A stretch of DNA of 64,000 nucleotides from BOG-1112 sp964611335 (GCA_964611335.1 CAZSXR010000001.1:496001-560000), one strand, 5' to 3'. Positions 8,943 to 17,316 are shown, numbered from the stretch's first letter. Translations and numbers: made by a program. The notes: a model not told the origin generated them from the sequence alone.

Positions 8943-10220
8943 TTAAAATTCATAAAGTGCGTAGAAAGTGTTGTAGTTGCTCCCTCCACTTACGCGGTTA
9001 AATAAAGTAGAACTTCCATAAATACCACTACGATGATGGAGATACCAGCCTACCCAAAGCCCTTTTAAAAAATCAATATTTCCTATGCTTTGCAAGGAAA
9101 AATCTAAAGAAAAATCAAGGTAATTGAGAAGTCTACTTGCTTGAAGTTTTCGAGAATCCATCTCCCGTTTTTCAATATGAGAGATTTCTGTGCTGTAAGA
9201 AAGGCCTTCACCCAAGCCTATGCGAAATTTCCAAGGAAGAGGAATGGTGTAATATAATTTAATCATAGCTACATATTCTAGAAAGTCGTTTTGAAACTTG
9301 TTTCTCAAATGATAAGCCAGTCCAGGCTCAAAATACACTGGTACGTTTAAACCCATCCAAGCATCGCACACGGGGAATCCATAAAAATATGAAGCGAATG
9401 CATTTTTAAATTCATCCGGTTCAGAACGAAAGTCTAAAATGATTTCTTTCGTGTTGGTGGGAGTCGCCATTCCGTATCCAACCCGATGATGATGAGGGCT
9501 TTGAACTTTAGATATTTTACTATCGGACATCATCCCTGCGCCAAAATAATAGGTTTCCTGATAAGGTCTTTGAACTTGCGAACGTGTAACGGTTCTTTCT
9601 CCGAAGTAAGTTACTTGATCGCCCACATTGATATATACATTTTTAAAAACCTTTACTTTCAAATCAAAACCCACGCTTGTATCCACATCATTTCCAACTA
9701 ATTTTTGGTCTATGCCGTAGTAATGATCATTATAAGGAGCTGATTTAGATAAGAGATCTAAGTATACATGAAGAGAAAAATAATCATTTGTGAGCAGCCA
9801 TGTGGAAATAAACTCTGAGGAAAGCCTTCCGCGAATATCACTCAAAAGACTCGCATAAAGATCCCAAAAAGAGTTGATTTCATAATGGTATTGTAAACCA
9901 GAGTCAATGCCGTCTATGCGTGAGGTTCTATAGAATTCGGGAATATCAAAAAATCTATAGATTGTGATCAATCGAAAGTCCTGCTTAGGTGAGATTTTAA
10001 TTAATTTATAACCGGCTTCTAAACCTTGAACGTAGAAATTTTTATCTTCATAAAATAGAGAAGGAACGATGTCTTCTCTAAATCCATTTGGCGCAAAAGA
10101 TTCTTGCGCTTTTCGATGAAGGAAAAGTATACCCCATTGATTATGAAAAATGCCGAGTTTATCTGCAAAGGCATGTGATGCGCTGAACAAGTAAAAGAGA
10201 CACATGAGAATCTTTTTCAT
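8943..10220 (-). CDS. MipA/OmpV-like outer-membrane protein with extra C-terminal barrel region
   Basis: 425 residues with a signal peptide (MKKILMCLFYLFSASHAFA). Residues about 30-240 resemble the MipA/OmpV scaffold family: EDIVPSLFYEDKNFYVQGLE, RIDGIDSGLQYHYEINSFWD, then DHYYGID and paired aromatic strands. MipA/OmpV proteins are usually about 250 residues. This one continues for some 180 residues with more barrel-like strands and a final HHRSGIYG...GGSNYNTFYALYEF segment, and ends in Phe as outer-membrane barrels do. It may be a larger barrel or a fusion of two. RBS AAGGA is present. The family call is from motif similarity by eye. Confidence 0.6.
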   Translation of the reverse strand: MKKILMCLFYLFSASHAFADKLGIFHNQWGILFLHRKAQESFAPNGFREDIVPSLFYEDKNFYVQGLEAGYKLIKISPKQDFRLITIYRFFDIPEFYRTSRIDGIDSGLQYHYEINSFWDLYASLLSDIRGRLSSEFISTWLLTNDYFSLHVYLDLLSKSAPYNDHYYGIDQKLVGNDVDTSVGFDLKVKVFKNVYINVGDQVTYFGERTVTRSQVQRPYQETYYFGAGMMSDSKISKVQSPHHHRVGYGMATPTNTKEIILDFRSEPDEFKNAFASYFYGFPVCDAWMGLNVPVYFEPGLAYHLRNKFQNDFLEYVAMIKLYYTIPLPWKFRIGLGEGLSYSTEISHIEKREMDSRKLQASRLLNYLDFSLDFSLQSIGNIDFLKGLWVGWYLHHRSGIYGSSTLFNRVSGGSNYNTFYALYEF

Positions 10221-10287
10221 AATAAGTGTCCTTGTTTTTTCTTTCTATTTTCATTATAAGCGAAGGATTAAAGAAAAAGGAGTTTCT

Positions 10288-10590
10288 ATGAAAAAAGTAT
10301 TGTTAGGATTAGGTCTAAGTTTGTTCTCACTTTCAAGTTTTGCAGCTTCACCAAGATATTTTGAAGAACTGATGCGTAGCCGTACATTTATGGATACTGT
10401 CAGCGAAAAAAGCAGTTTAACAAATATTACACTCAGCGAAACTTACAGGTGTATAGGTTGTTTTTTATTTACAGTGCAGTTTTATGATGCAAATGACAGA
10501 TATGGCAAGCTGCATACCGTGCAATTTAAAACACAGTTAATAGGAGATGATTTCCAGGAATTTGATGTCCAAATTCACAATCGTTTATAG
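10288..10590 (+). CDS. Small secreted protein, unknown function
   Basis: 100 residues from ATG 10288, chosen because AAAAAGGAG lies just before it and the protein then begins with a clean signal peptide (MKKVLLGLGLSLFSLSSFAA). The longer frame from 10204 overlaps the MipA-like gene start and has no good site. The mature part of about 78 residues contains two cysteines (RCIGCFLF) that could form a disulfide or bind metal. It overlaps the 3' end of the convergent PIG-L gene by 6 bases. No family recognised. Confidence 0.6.
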   Translation: MKKVLLGLGLSLFSLSSFAASPRYFEELMRSRTFMDTVSEKSSLTNITLSETYRCIGCFLFTVQFYDANDRYGKLHTVQFKTQLIGDDFQEFDVQIHNRL

Positions 10591-11247
10591 ACGTTCTCGT
10601 AAAAGTTGAAAAGCTTCCGCAGCTTTAAAACCCGAAGAAGAGCCTCGAAATCTTGCTAAGGATTCTATGGAAACTCGACTTCTTGGAAAGGGGAACTCAC
10701 CCATTTCGGAATTGTAGATGGACATAGCTTCTAATTTTTTATCGAGGAAATCAGAGATGTCGAAATAGACATTGGGTTGAAAAGCTGTTGAACTTACGAG
10801 ATTGAAGTCTGTTTCAGACAAGGTTTCGTACGAAAGTATACGTTTGACGAAAGGATAACGAAAAGACTTTGTACAACTTGCAGCAGCTTGAAACACAACA
10901 TTGTGATCCGAATGAACATCTCCGACATGGGGAACAAAAATTTCATTCGGCTCAAAAGCATGTATGCATTGAGAAAGTTTCTGAACAAGTTCTCCTCTCG
11001 GGAGACTGTCTAATTTGGTTGTAGGCAAACGTAAATTAAAGACTTGATCAAATTTAAAAAACGCATGAACACGAGAGATTTCTTCGTCTCTTCTTTCAAT
11101 TTTATCCTGAGGCCAACCGTGTTCTTCATTAATTCCTGTTACAATCAACCACGCTAGAGAATGCCCTTCGGACTTTCGTCGCAAGAGGGTTCCACCAACA
11201 CCTAAGACTTCATCATCGGGATGGGGGGCGATTACAAGAGTTTTCAT
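10585..11247 (-). CDS. PIG-L/LmbE-family deacetylase
   Basis: 220 residues. The N-terminal motif APHPDDE (residues 7-13) and the later HSDH (about 111-114) are the zinc-binding signature of the PIG-L family, which removes acetyl groups from N-acetylglucosamine-type substrates (GlcNAc-PI, mycothiol, bacillithiol or glycan precursors). No signal peptide, so cytosolic. It lies 15 bases after a GNAT acetyltransferase gene on the same strand, which suggests an operon acting on an amino sugar or a related small molecule. The true substrate cannot be told from sequence. Confidence 0.85.
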   Translation of the reverse strand: MKTLVIAPHPDDEVLGVGGTLLRRKSEGHSLAWLIVTGINEEHGWPQDKIERRDEEISRVHAFFKFDQVFNLRLPTTKLDSLPRGELVQKLSQCIHAFEPNEIFVPHVGDVHSDHNVVFQAAASCTKSFRYPFVKRILSYETLSETDFNLVSSTAFQPNVYFDISDFLDKKLEAMSIYNSEMGEFPFPRSRVSIESLARFRGSSSGFKAAEAFQLLRERL

Positions 11248-11262
11248 AGAATTTTTTCCTTT

Positions 11263-12201
11263 TTAGTAAACATCGGAGTCACCCATCTGAATATACCAGC
11301 TTTTAAACGAGTTCCAATACTCAGGAACTTGCGAATGGATTAGTTGTTTTCCACCAAAATAACTTATGGGCCCTACATTTTGAAAATTTAATTTTTCAAG
11401 AACGGAATGAACAAAATGGTAAACGGAAGCCCAGCATTGAAAGCGTGTATATCCTTGTTCTCCATGCTCTCTAATAATGTGAGAAAGTAAAACAAGAGCT
11501 TCCCTTTCATTTCGAACTTGAATATCTACAAGATCTACACCTTCACCATATTTCTTTACGACAATATAAGAAGAAACGAGAGAATCTTTGCTGAGTACGA
11601 AATTATAATACGTATTTGCGGGATTTTTTTTGTATCTCCAATGGAGGTATTCTTTTGTCTTTTTAACGCGGAGCAGAGATTCCTCTAAGGGGGAAACAGA
11701 GTAATCCATTGAAAATTCATCGTCTCTTTCGACAAGAGGAGAAGAACTCATTTTACTTAATAGAGACGTCTCCAACTTTAATTCGAGAGTGGGAATTTCG
11801 TAAATATTCTCCCAACTCAGTTTGTTTACAAAAGTAGAATGGCTGTTTACATTCGGAAAACCCCAAATCAGACCCACATTTTGTTTTTCTAATTCGTTGT
11901 AAAGTTCTTTAGCTAGGGTGGGAAAAAGCCCCTGTCCCCTTGCATTGGGATGCGTCATGGTTGTCATTGACATTGCGGTGTCATAAGACTTTCCGTTGCA
12001 ATAGAGTTTCACCGGAGCTGCGGAGTAGCTTGCAACGAGGACCTTCTCTCTTTGCTCCGTTGAAAAATAAAAATTATCTGAAAGGTTGTCGAAGTAACGC
12101 CAATCGAGAGTATTAGGATTTATAGATCTTCCATAAGAACTTGTGAAGAGTTCCGCAAGTTCCTTTTTGAAAGAATGCCAATGTTCTTTTTTTTGAATCA
12201 T
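11263..12201 (-). CDS. GNAT-family N-acetyltransferase
   Basis: 312 residues. The central motif MTHPNARGQGLFPTLAKELY (about 80-100) is the acetyl-CoA pyrophosphate-binding loop (R-G-x-G-x) of GNAT enzymes, followed by the expected IWGFPNVNSH region. The protein is about twice the length of a minimal GNAT, and its second half (about 170-300) may be a second, degenerate GNAT fold. It is translated just ahead of the PIG-L deacetylase, and asnB is divergent 144 bases away. Together they could modify a sugar or peptide-like metabolite, but this is inference from the neighbourhood. Confidence 0.7.
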   Translation of the reverse strand: MIQKKEHWHSFKKELAELFTSSYGRSINPNTLDWRYFDNLSDNFYFSTEQREKVLVASYSAAPVKLYCNGKSYDTAMSMTTMTHPNARGQGLFPTLAKELYNELEKQNVGLIWGFPNVNSHSTFVNKLSWENIYEIPTLELKLETSLLSKMSSSPLVERDDEFSMDYSVSPLEESLLRVKKTKEYLHWRYKKNPANTYYNFVLSKDSLVSSYIVVKKYGEGVDLVDIQVRNEREALVLLSHIIREHGEQGYTRFQCWASVYHFVHSVLEKLNFQNVGPISYFGGKQLIHSQVPEYWNSFKSWYIQMGDSDVY

Positions 12202-12345
12202 GAGGAAACCTTAATTTATAGGTATGCGAAGAAAATAAAGCTAGATTAAGAATCTTACTGCGTCAATGTTTTGTTAAAAAAAGATGCGGCTTAAATGCAA
12301 AGAGATTAGACTTTCTAGTAATGTTTTAACATAGGGAGCGAGATT

Positions 12346-13926
12346 ATGTGTGGTTTTTTAGTTTATACAGGGAAAGCAGATGCATACGAAGCCAAGTTGA
12401 GAGAAAGTTTTGAAAAAATCTCTCATCGTGGCCCCGATCGCTCCTGTGAATGGAAGACTCCGTCAAGTTGGTGGGGCTTTCACCGTCTTGCAATTATGGA
12501 TACTAGCTCTTTAGGTGATCAACCCTTTCTTGATGAGACCACATCGAGTGCTGTTGTTTGTAATGGGGAAATCTATAATTTTGAAGAACTCAGTAAAGAT
12601 GTTGACCATGATTTTATTTCAGGATCGGATTGTGAAGTGCTTCTTCCTCTTTTTCGAAAAGCAGGGATTCAAAAAATGTGTACTCAGCTGGATGGAGAGT
12701 TTGCTTTTGTCCTTTACGATGGACTTTCGAAAACTTTCTTAGCAGCACGAGATCCTTTAGGAATAAGACCGCTTTTTTACGGGAAAACGAAGCAAGGAGT
12801 CTTGGTTTTCGCGTCGGAAATGAAAGCGCTGCATGATATTTGTGCAGAGATTTATGCGTTCCCTCCAGGATATTATTTCGATGGTAAAAAATTTCTTTCT
12901 TACATGGATCTCACTCATGTGGGGAAAGTTGTAAAAGGTGATGTCAAAACTCTTTCAAAAAAAATTCATGACCTTCTTGCGAGAGCTGTTGAGAAACGCT
13001 TACAAGCAGATGTTCCTGTCGGTTTTTTACTAAGTGGTGGATTGGATTCGAGTCTGGTATGTGCTATTGCTGCTAAAAAAAGCAAAAGACCTCTTAAAAC
13101 TTTTTCAATTGGAATGGTTCATGATGCTATTGATTTGAAATATGCACGCATTGTCGCAAGTTTTTTGAAATCAGATCATCACGAAGTGATCATGAGTGAG
13201 AAAGACGTTATACAAAGCGTACGTGATGTTATTCAGAGTTTAGAAACATGGGATATAACCACGATCCGCGCGTCCATTGGTATGTATCTTGTGTGCAAGT
13301 ATGTAAGAGAAAAAAGTGAAGTTCGCGTATTGCTTACAGGTGAAGTGAGTGATGAACTTTTCGGATACAAGTACACGGATTTTGCACCAGATGCCGAGTC
13401 TTTTCAAGAAGAAGCAGCAAAAAGAATACGTGAATTGTATGTTTATGATGTGCTTCGTGCCGATCGTTGTATAGCAGCACATGGGTTAGAAGCGCGGGTT
13501 CCTTTTAGTGATACAGAGTTTGTCCAGTATGTGATGAGCATAGAGCCTCGATTGAAAATGAATACGAATGGAATCGGGAAATATCTATTGCGTATGGCTT
13601 TCAAAGACGAACGGATTTTACCCGATTCTATTTTAATGAGAGAGAAAGCCGCTTTTTCAGATGCGGTAGGTCATAGTATGGTAGATATTTTACGAAGCTA
13701 TGCGGAATCGATGTATACCGACGCGGAGTTTAAAACCGAAGCTTTGAAATATGGACCTGTACATCCTATAAGCAAAGAGGGCCTTTTCTATCGCGAAATC
13801 TTTTCTTCTTTTTATCCTGGAAGGGAGTCTTTGATCCCAGCTTATTGGATGCCTAATCCAAAGTGGATCAAGGTAAATGATCCAAGTGCTCGCTTTCTTT
13901 CCAACTATGGCGCGAGTGGAGTTTAG
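12346..13926 (+). CDS. asnB: Asparagine synthetase (glutamine-hydrolysing)
   Basis: 526 residues. Cys2 directly after the start Met is the glutaminase nucleophile, and SHRGPDR and CNGEIYNF are the class II amidotransferase substrate motifs. The synthetase domain carries the PP-loop LLSGGLDSSL (about 228-237) and later GEVSDELFGYKYTDFAP and HGLEARVPFSD. It makes Asn from Asp, Gln and ATP in the cytosol. The length is close to E. coli AsnB (554). RBS GGGAGCGAG precedes the ATG. The AsnB family also includes amidotransferases of secondary metabolism and glycan pathways, and with PIG-L and GNAT genes divergent next door, such a role is possible. Confidence 0.92.
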   Translation: MCGFLVYTGKADAYEAKLRESFEKISHRGPDRSCEWKTPSSWWGFHRLAIMDTSSLGDQPFLDETTSSAVVCNGEIYNFEELSKDVDHDFISGSDCEVLLPLFRKAGIQKMCTQLDGEFAFVLYDGLSKTFLAARDPLGIRPLFYGKTKQGVLVFASEMKALHDICAEIYAFPPGYYFDGKKFLSYMDLTHVGKVVKGDVKTLSKKIHDLLARAVEKRLQADVPVGFLLSGGLDSSLVCAIAAKKSKRPLKTFSIGMVHDAIDLKYARIVASFLKSDHHEVIMSEKDVIQSVRDVIQSLETWDITTIRASIGMYLVCKYVREKSEVRVLLTGEVSDELFGYKYTDFAPDAESFQEEAAKRIRELYVYDVLRADRCIAAHGLEARVPFSDTEFVQYVMSIEPRLKMNTNGIGKYLLRMAFKDERILPDSILMREKAAFSDAVGHSMVDILRSYAESMYTDAEFKTEALKYGPVHPISKEGLFYREIFSSFYPGRESLIPAYWMPNPKWIKVNDPSARFLSNYGASGV

Positions 13927-13981
13927 AATAAGAGTTGATGAGTATTTTCGACTATGTTAAATCGGGGTTGCTAGCCGATTT

Positions 13982-14066
13982 GCGAACGTGTTGGAATTGG
14001 TAGACAAGCTGGTCTCAGAAGCCAGTGCCGCAAGGCATGGGAGTTCAAGTCTCCCCGTTCGCACCA
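13982..14066 (+). tRNA. tRNA-Leu (anticodon CAG)
   Basis: An 85-base cloverleaf reads from GCGAACG to CGTTCGC followed by A and an encoded CCA. The acceptor arms pair fully (7 bp). The D-arm contains TTGGAATTGGTAGACAAG. The anticodon stem CTGGT/GCCAG holds the loop CTCAGAA, giving anticodon CAG. The long variable arm (TGCCGCAAGGCA) is typical of leucine tRNAs, and the T-arm holds GTTCAAGTC. It reads Leu CUG codons. Confidence 0.95.
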
Positions 14067-14071
14067 CGACC

Positions 14072-14090
14072 GAGTTTCCAAACTCTTTCT
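14072..14090 (+). terminator. Weak hairpin after tRNA-Leu
   Basis: GAGTT, a 4-base loop and AACTC are followed by TTTCT just after the tRNA CCA end. The stem is only 5 bp, so this is a weak intrinsic terminator candidate chosen mainly for its position. Confidence 0.35.
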
Positions 14091-14165
14091 AAATGTCGAA
14101 GACACATCTTTTTCCAGGACACTCCACACTTCACTCTGGTCATGGAGGACTTTTGATGATGTGTG

Positions 14166-14999
14166 TTATTCAAAAAGCTCTTTTGTAATCAGACATTCTT
14201 TAGAATTTGGAGCGATGCTTTCATCCAGAGGATTCGGCAATGTCGGCAATTTGTGAATATCAGAAACTTGAGCGATGTTCTTATTTACATAAAGAACTTC
14301 AACAGCCGTAGCAGGTAAGAAAGTTTCTTCCGTACAACTAAAGTTGTTTGCATGTATATGAGCCAAATAAAAATGCTGGTTCAGTTTTTCCAGGGTTTTT
14401 CGAATGATGTCATCTTCTTTCTTGTTGAGATGGTGAAGTTCAAGAGCTATCTGCGAGAACTGCTCTAAGACTTCATCGGAGGCATGGAGTAAACTCTCCC
14501 ACTCTGCGCCTTCGACATCCATTTTCAAGAGAAGAGTCTGATGCTTTTGACCCGTCTTTTCTATATGGTGCTCAATTGTGTTGAACTTTCGTCCTTCAGT
14601 ATCCACAAAAGCATATCCTGCTATGCCTTCTGCATTAAAATGGGTTCTCGTACTCGTTGTGCATGCCGGTGGTCTCGTGTCGAAGGGGTCGTATTGGTAG
14701 ACAGGTATATTTAATTCCGTAGAGAGATCACATCCCCAACCATCTCTATTCTCTATGCCATAAGAATATGCGGCTGTAGCGCCTTGAATTAAATTTCCAC
14801 ACATAAGATAACCACCATCACCAGAACCTCCGTAACGTTTCAGTTTGCAGTTATCGACATGCACGGGGCGTAGAGACTCTTTTAAGAAATGATTATTCAG
14901 TTCAGAATGTTGGTCTGCTTTATTCTCTCTTTCAGATGAGCAGGAAAGAGTAACTGACAAAAAGGAAAAAAGAAAAACGCTAGCTAAGTTACTTCGCAT
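14166..14999 (-). CDS. Exported FkbM-like methyltransferase, probable lipoprotein
   Basis: 277 residues from ATG 14999. A longer frame from 15062 exists, but the inner start gives the signal sequence MRSNLASVFLFSFLSVTLSC with a lipobox-like end and Ser at +2. The mature part matches FkbM/Methyltransf_21-type SAM methyltransferases: GGYLMCGNLIQGATAAYSYGI, VYQYDPFD, LLKMDVEGAEWESLL (the conserved D-V-E-G-A-E-W) and ALELHHL. These are normally cytosolic enzymes that methylate sugars or small molecules; SAM is not available outside the cytosol. A deleted IS982-type element ends 73 bases upstream and may have altered its promoter. Probable function: methyltransferase working in another compartment or another cell. 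Confidence 0.7.
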   Translation of the reverse strand: MRSNLASVFLFSFLSVTLSCSSERENKADQHSELNNHFLKESLRPVHVDNCKLKRYGGSGDGGYLMCGNLIQGATAAYSYGIENRDGWGCDLSTELNIPVYQYDPFDTRPPACTTSTRTHFNAEGIAGYAFVDTEGRKFNTIEHHIEKTGQKHQTLLLKMDVEGAEWESLLHASDEVLEQFSQIALELHHLNKKEDDIIRKTLEKLNQHFYLAHIHANNFSCTEETFLPATAVEVLYVNKNIAQVSDIHKLPTLPNPLDESIAPNSKECLITKELFE

Positions 15000-15071
15000 A
15001 TTAAACCCTAAATGAGTGAATGGCGAACTGCTAGGTATAGATTCTTCAAGCATATTTTGCAAACTCTAAAT

Positions 15072-15555
15072 ACCTGAGTTCGGGCTAGGTTTTTAGATTT
15101 TTCTTAGAACTTTCTCATAAAAAGAGGGTTCTACTCCAAGTTGCAACACAAAGGAGTGAACCCATGAATAATGGTGTTATCAAATTATTTTGTTCTGTCG
15201 ATGATTTTTGCATTGATTTGCAAGAAAAATTTTTCTCAAAAACCATTGAAACCCCTGAAAATAAAAAACAGAAATTTCTTACTCCTCAGTTATGTGAAAG
15301 TGAAATCATGGCAATAGTGATTGCCTTTCAAACATCTGGCTACAGAACTTTCAAGCAGTATTATCTTGCAATTCAAATTGCATGGAAAAAATTTTTTCCG
15401 AATTTGCCAAGCTATAATCGATTTGTTGAACTTATGCCGCGAGTTCTCGTGCAACTCACCTTGTTTCTCTTTGCATAAATTTTGGTACTTTTGATTTTAA
15501 AAACGAGGGAAAACGGCTTTCCACACTGCTGATTTGATCTAGCCCGAACTCAGGT
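15072..15555 (+). mobile_element. Internally deleted IS982-family element
   Basis: The element is bounded by perfect 17-bp terminal inverted repeats, ACCTGAGTTCGGGCTAG (15072-15088) and its complement (15539-15555). It is 484 bp long, about half the usual 1 kb of IS982 elements, and holds only the first third of a transposase. No clear target duplication was seen in the flanks. It cannot move by itself but could be mobilised by a full-length relative elsewhere in the genome. Confidence 0.8.
15164..15478 (+). pseudogene. IS982-family transposase, N-terminal remnant
   Basis: 104 residues containing the family's N-terminal features: FCSVDDFCIDL, the LCESEIMAIVIAFQTSGYRTFKQYYL-type block and FPNLPSYNRFVELMPR. 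The full transposase is about 290-300 residues and carries the DDE catalytic residues further on; here the frame stops after the N-terminal helical domain, so the catalytic core is missing. The RBS AAAGGAG before the ATG is intact. Confidence 0.8.
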
Positions 15556-15640
15556 TAATATGAAAATGAGTGGAAAACCATTAGCGTCATATCGAACTTT
15601 CTCACCGAGTAAACAGGCGCTAATTAAAATCTTAGACATC

Positions 15641-15976
15641 TCATCCTTCAAGTTTATCGATAATCATTTCCAAATATTCATTTCGGCTTTTAAAAGAACG
15701 CACAGTATGACTATCGTTAAACCATTCGACCATAGGTTCATTTTTTGGAGCAACTGCGTATTTTGCAATGCTTGGATAGTTAGACAAGAACTGAAGCAAG
15801 CGATCACCAGCCCCTTGAGTTTCTCGTCCATATGTTTCTTTTAAATAACGCAACATAAAATAGAGGAGCAGAGGATCAAGTTCTTCAGCTATTTGGAATC
15901 CTTCAAGCAGCGGAATGCGTCCCTCTTCAATGATATCCATAAATCTGTAGACCTTGCGTTTTGTAAGACTGTCCAT
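15641..15976 (-). CDS. Conserved-looking small cytosolic protein
   Basis: 111 residues, hydrophilic, mostly helical by composition, with no signal or membrane segment (MDIIEEGRIPLLEGFQIAEE, then LLLYFMLRYLKETYGRE). A GAGG motif 5 bases before the ATG supports this start. It lies next to the IS remnant and upstream, in the same direction, of the nucleotidyltransferase pair's position in the map. I do not recognise the family. A competing frame on the other strand (15560-15844) has less protein-like composition. Confidence 0.55.
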   Translation of the reverse strand: MDSLTKRKVYRFMDIIEEGRIPLLEGFQIAEELDPLLLYFMLRYLKETYGRETQGAGDRLLQFLSNYPSIAKYAVAPKNEPMVEWFNDSHTVRSFKSRNEYLEMIIDKLEG

Positions 15977-16121
15977 CTATTCCTCGCTCCATGAATTAAT
16001 GTTCATCTAAAATTTCACTATTTTATAGTGTATACACCAAAATATTACCGCTATACCAGTAATATATGATTATCAAAAGCGAATAGCACAAAGTCTTTCA
16101 AAAGTTCACTAAGGTGGAACT

Positions 16122-16637
16122 CTAAGCTTTCGATTTTTCCAGAAGCAGTTTAAGTCCCTCTCGAACAGCCCCAATTTCAGAATAACCATGCTGAGTCAGT
16201 GCATTTAAAACAACGAGATCTTCTTGAAGAAAGCGAAAGGATTTAAGTTGTGCTGCTTCTCTACCTTTATGTCCAACAAGTGGAATCCACCGAAGATACT
16301 GTTCAGGTGGAATTCCACGAAAATTTTTCAAGCTTTTTCCTTTTCTAATATCTTTTATAAGATCTTTGATTTCTATAGGACAGTTTTCAATATCTACAAA
16401 CAAACTTGGCTTCTTAATAATCAAAGCAGGCAAAACTTCTAAAATTCTTGCTTCATACTGACCTGCCCACAAGCAATCTTTGATGTATATTTTTTTGGTG
16501 TTTTTGGGAATACCGAGTTTAGGTTGAAAAACTTTGCATTGTATAAGCCGTCCCACAATTTTCTTAAAACGAGTGGTATTTTGCTGTTTTTCTATGATTT
16601 CAAATTTACGTTTTGCAAGCTTTTGAATATCAATCAT
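16122..16637 (-). CDS. Partner protein of nucleotidyltransferase-like gene
   Basis: 171 residues, basic, no export signal. It starts inside the last codons of the upstream nucleotidyltransferase-like gene (8-base overlap), so the two are translated together. The central part (YIKDCLWAGQYEARILEVL, LFVDIENCPIEIKDLI) looks globular, and the C-terminus (EIGAVREGLKLLLEKSK) is a likely helix. No family recognised. The arrangement, two small overlapping genes of which one is nucleotidyltransferase-like, is like toxin-antitoxin or DUF6036-type modules, but which would be toxin is not clear. Confidence 0.55.
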   Translation of the reverse strand: MIDIQKLAKRKFEIIEKQQNTTRFKKIVGRLIQCKVFQPKLGIPKNTKKIYIKDCLWAGQYEARILEVLPALIIKKPSLFVDIENCPIEIKDLIKDIRKGKSLKNFRGIPPEQYLRWIPLVGHKGREAAQLKSFRFLQEDLVVLNALTQHGYSEIGAVREGLKLLLEKSKA

Positions 16638-17115
16638 GGCTCAAAAATTCCTCCAAGTTCACTTTATATTTTGTACATAAACTTAAGAATAATTTAGAGG
16701 GATTTTTTGAAAGATATTCGAGAAGGAGTGTTCGGTTTTTTTCTGGAGCTTTTAGAAGCTTAGAAAGTAAAATATATTCTGGCTTAGCGATATAGGCATG
16801 AAAGCACCTAGCTTTAAAAAAGGAAAGATATTCCGTTTCTTCAGGCATCCAAATTTCTAAAGAATGTTCATCGTAAAACAAGCCGTGCTTTGACAAGATT
16901 TCAGAGAAGAGAGATTTCGCGTGCCAATTGAAATTGGCATAAGCATCTATATCAACTGTTGCAAAAAGATTGAGTTCTAATGAGGCCTCGATCAAAGCCG
17001 TTTGACCAAGAACTTTGATAAAAAAATTGGGAATTTCTAAGGTTCCTTCTTTACGTAATTCTTGATTTGTCTCAAGAATTTTACGATCAAGTTCTTCAAA
17101 AATTTTGTGTAGCAT
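16630..17115 (-). CDS. Nucleotidyltransferase-like protein (DUF6036-like)
   Basis: 161 residues. The segment KVLGQTALIEASLELN followed by ATVDIDAY fits the G-G/S ... D-x-D core of minimal nucleotidyltransferases, although the first glycine pair is degenerate. The later KPEYILLSKLLKAPEKN resembles the helix (Kl.A...KD) found in DUF6036 and AbiEii-type proteins. Cytosolic. First of a two-gene overlapping unit. It might transfer a nucleotide to RNA or protein as in type IV-like toxin systems; catalysis is unproven, and the family call is tentative. Confidence 0.5.
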   Translation of the reverse strand: MLHKIFEELDRKILETNQELRKEGTLEIPNFFIKVLGQTALIEASLELNLFATVDIDAYANFNWHAKSLFSEILSKHGLFYDEHSLEIWMPEETEYLSFFKARCFHAYIAKPEYILLSKLLKAPEKNRTLLLEYLSKNPSKLFLSLCTKYKVNLEEFLSHD

Positions 17116-17220
17116 AAAGCCTCCAAAATATAACTATACATCTTTTCGGATTTTGTATATATAAAATAAGTTGTTCGTATAATATTTTGATTTTATTGAT
17201 TAATCAAGAAACCGGCGGAG

Positions 17221-17269
17221 ACCCGCCACCATAATCTGATTGCGTAGCTTTCAGATTATGGTGGCGGGT
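17221..17269. repeat. 19-bp perfect inverted repeat
   Basis: ACCCGCCACCATAATCTGA (17221-17239) and its exact complement (17251-17269) flank an 11-base loop. It is GC-richer than its surroundings and lies in a 250-bp gap that also holds a palindrome TTGATTAATCAA (17196-17207) and a terminator hairpin. It could be a REP-like or mobile palindromic element. Confidence 0.7.
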
Positions 17270-17276
17270 AGAGCCG

Positions 17277-17316
17277 AAAAAAATTTGCCAGGGTGGAGTT
17301 CATTCTCCACCCTTGG
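17277..17316 (-). terminator. Intrinsic terminator for 17367-17831
   Basis: On the minus strand GGGTGGAG pairs with CTCCACCC (with extra CCA/TGG pairs and one bulge) and is followed by seven T residues (17283 down to 17277). It lies 51 bases after the stop of the secreted-protein gene and is a good intrinsic terminator. Confidence 0.75.

Noticed and set aside
15061..15566. Target-site duplication of the IS982 element
   Set aside because: Flanks share only a short A/T-rich match that is not better than chance.
15560..15844. 94-codon plus-strand frame next to the IS remnant
   Set aside because: It lies antisense to 15641-15976, which has the better RBS and protein-like composition. A remnant of an interrupted gene is possible but unsupported.
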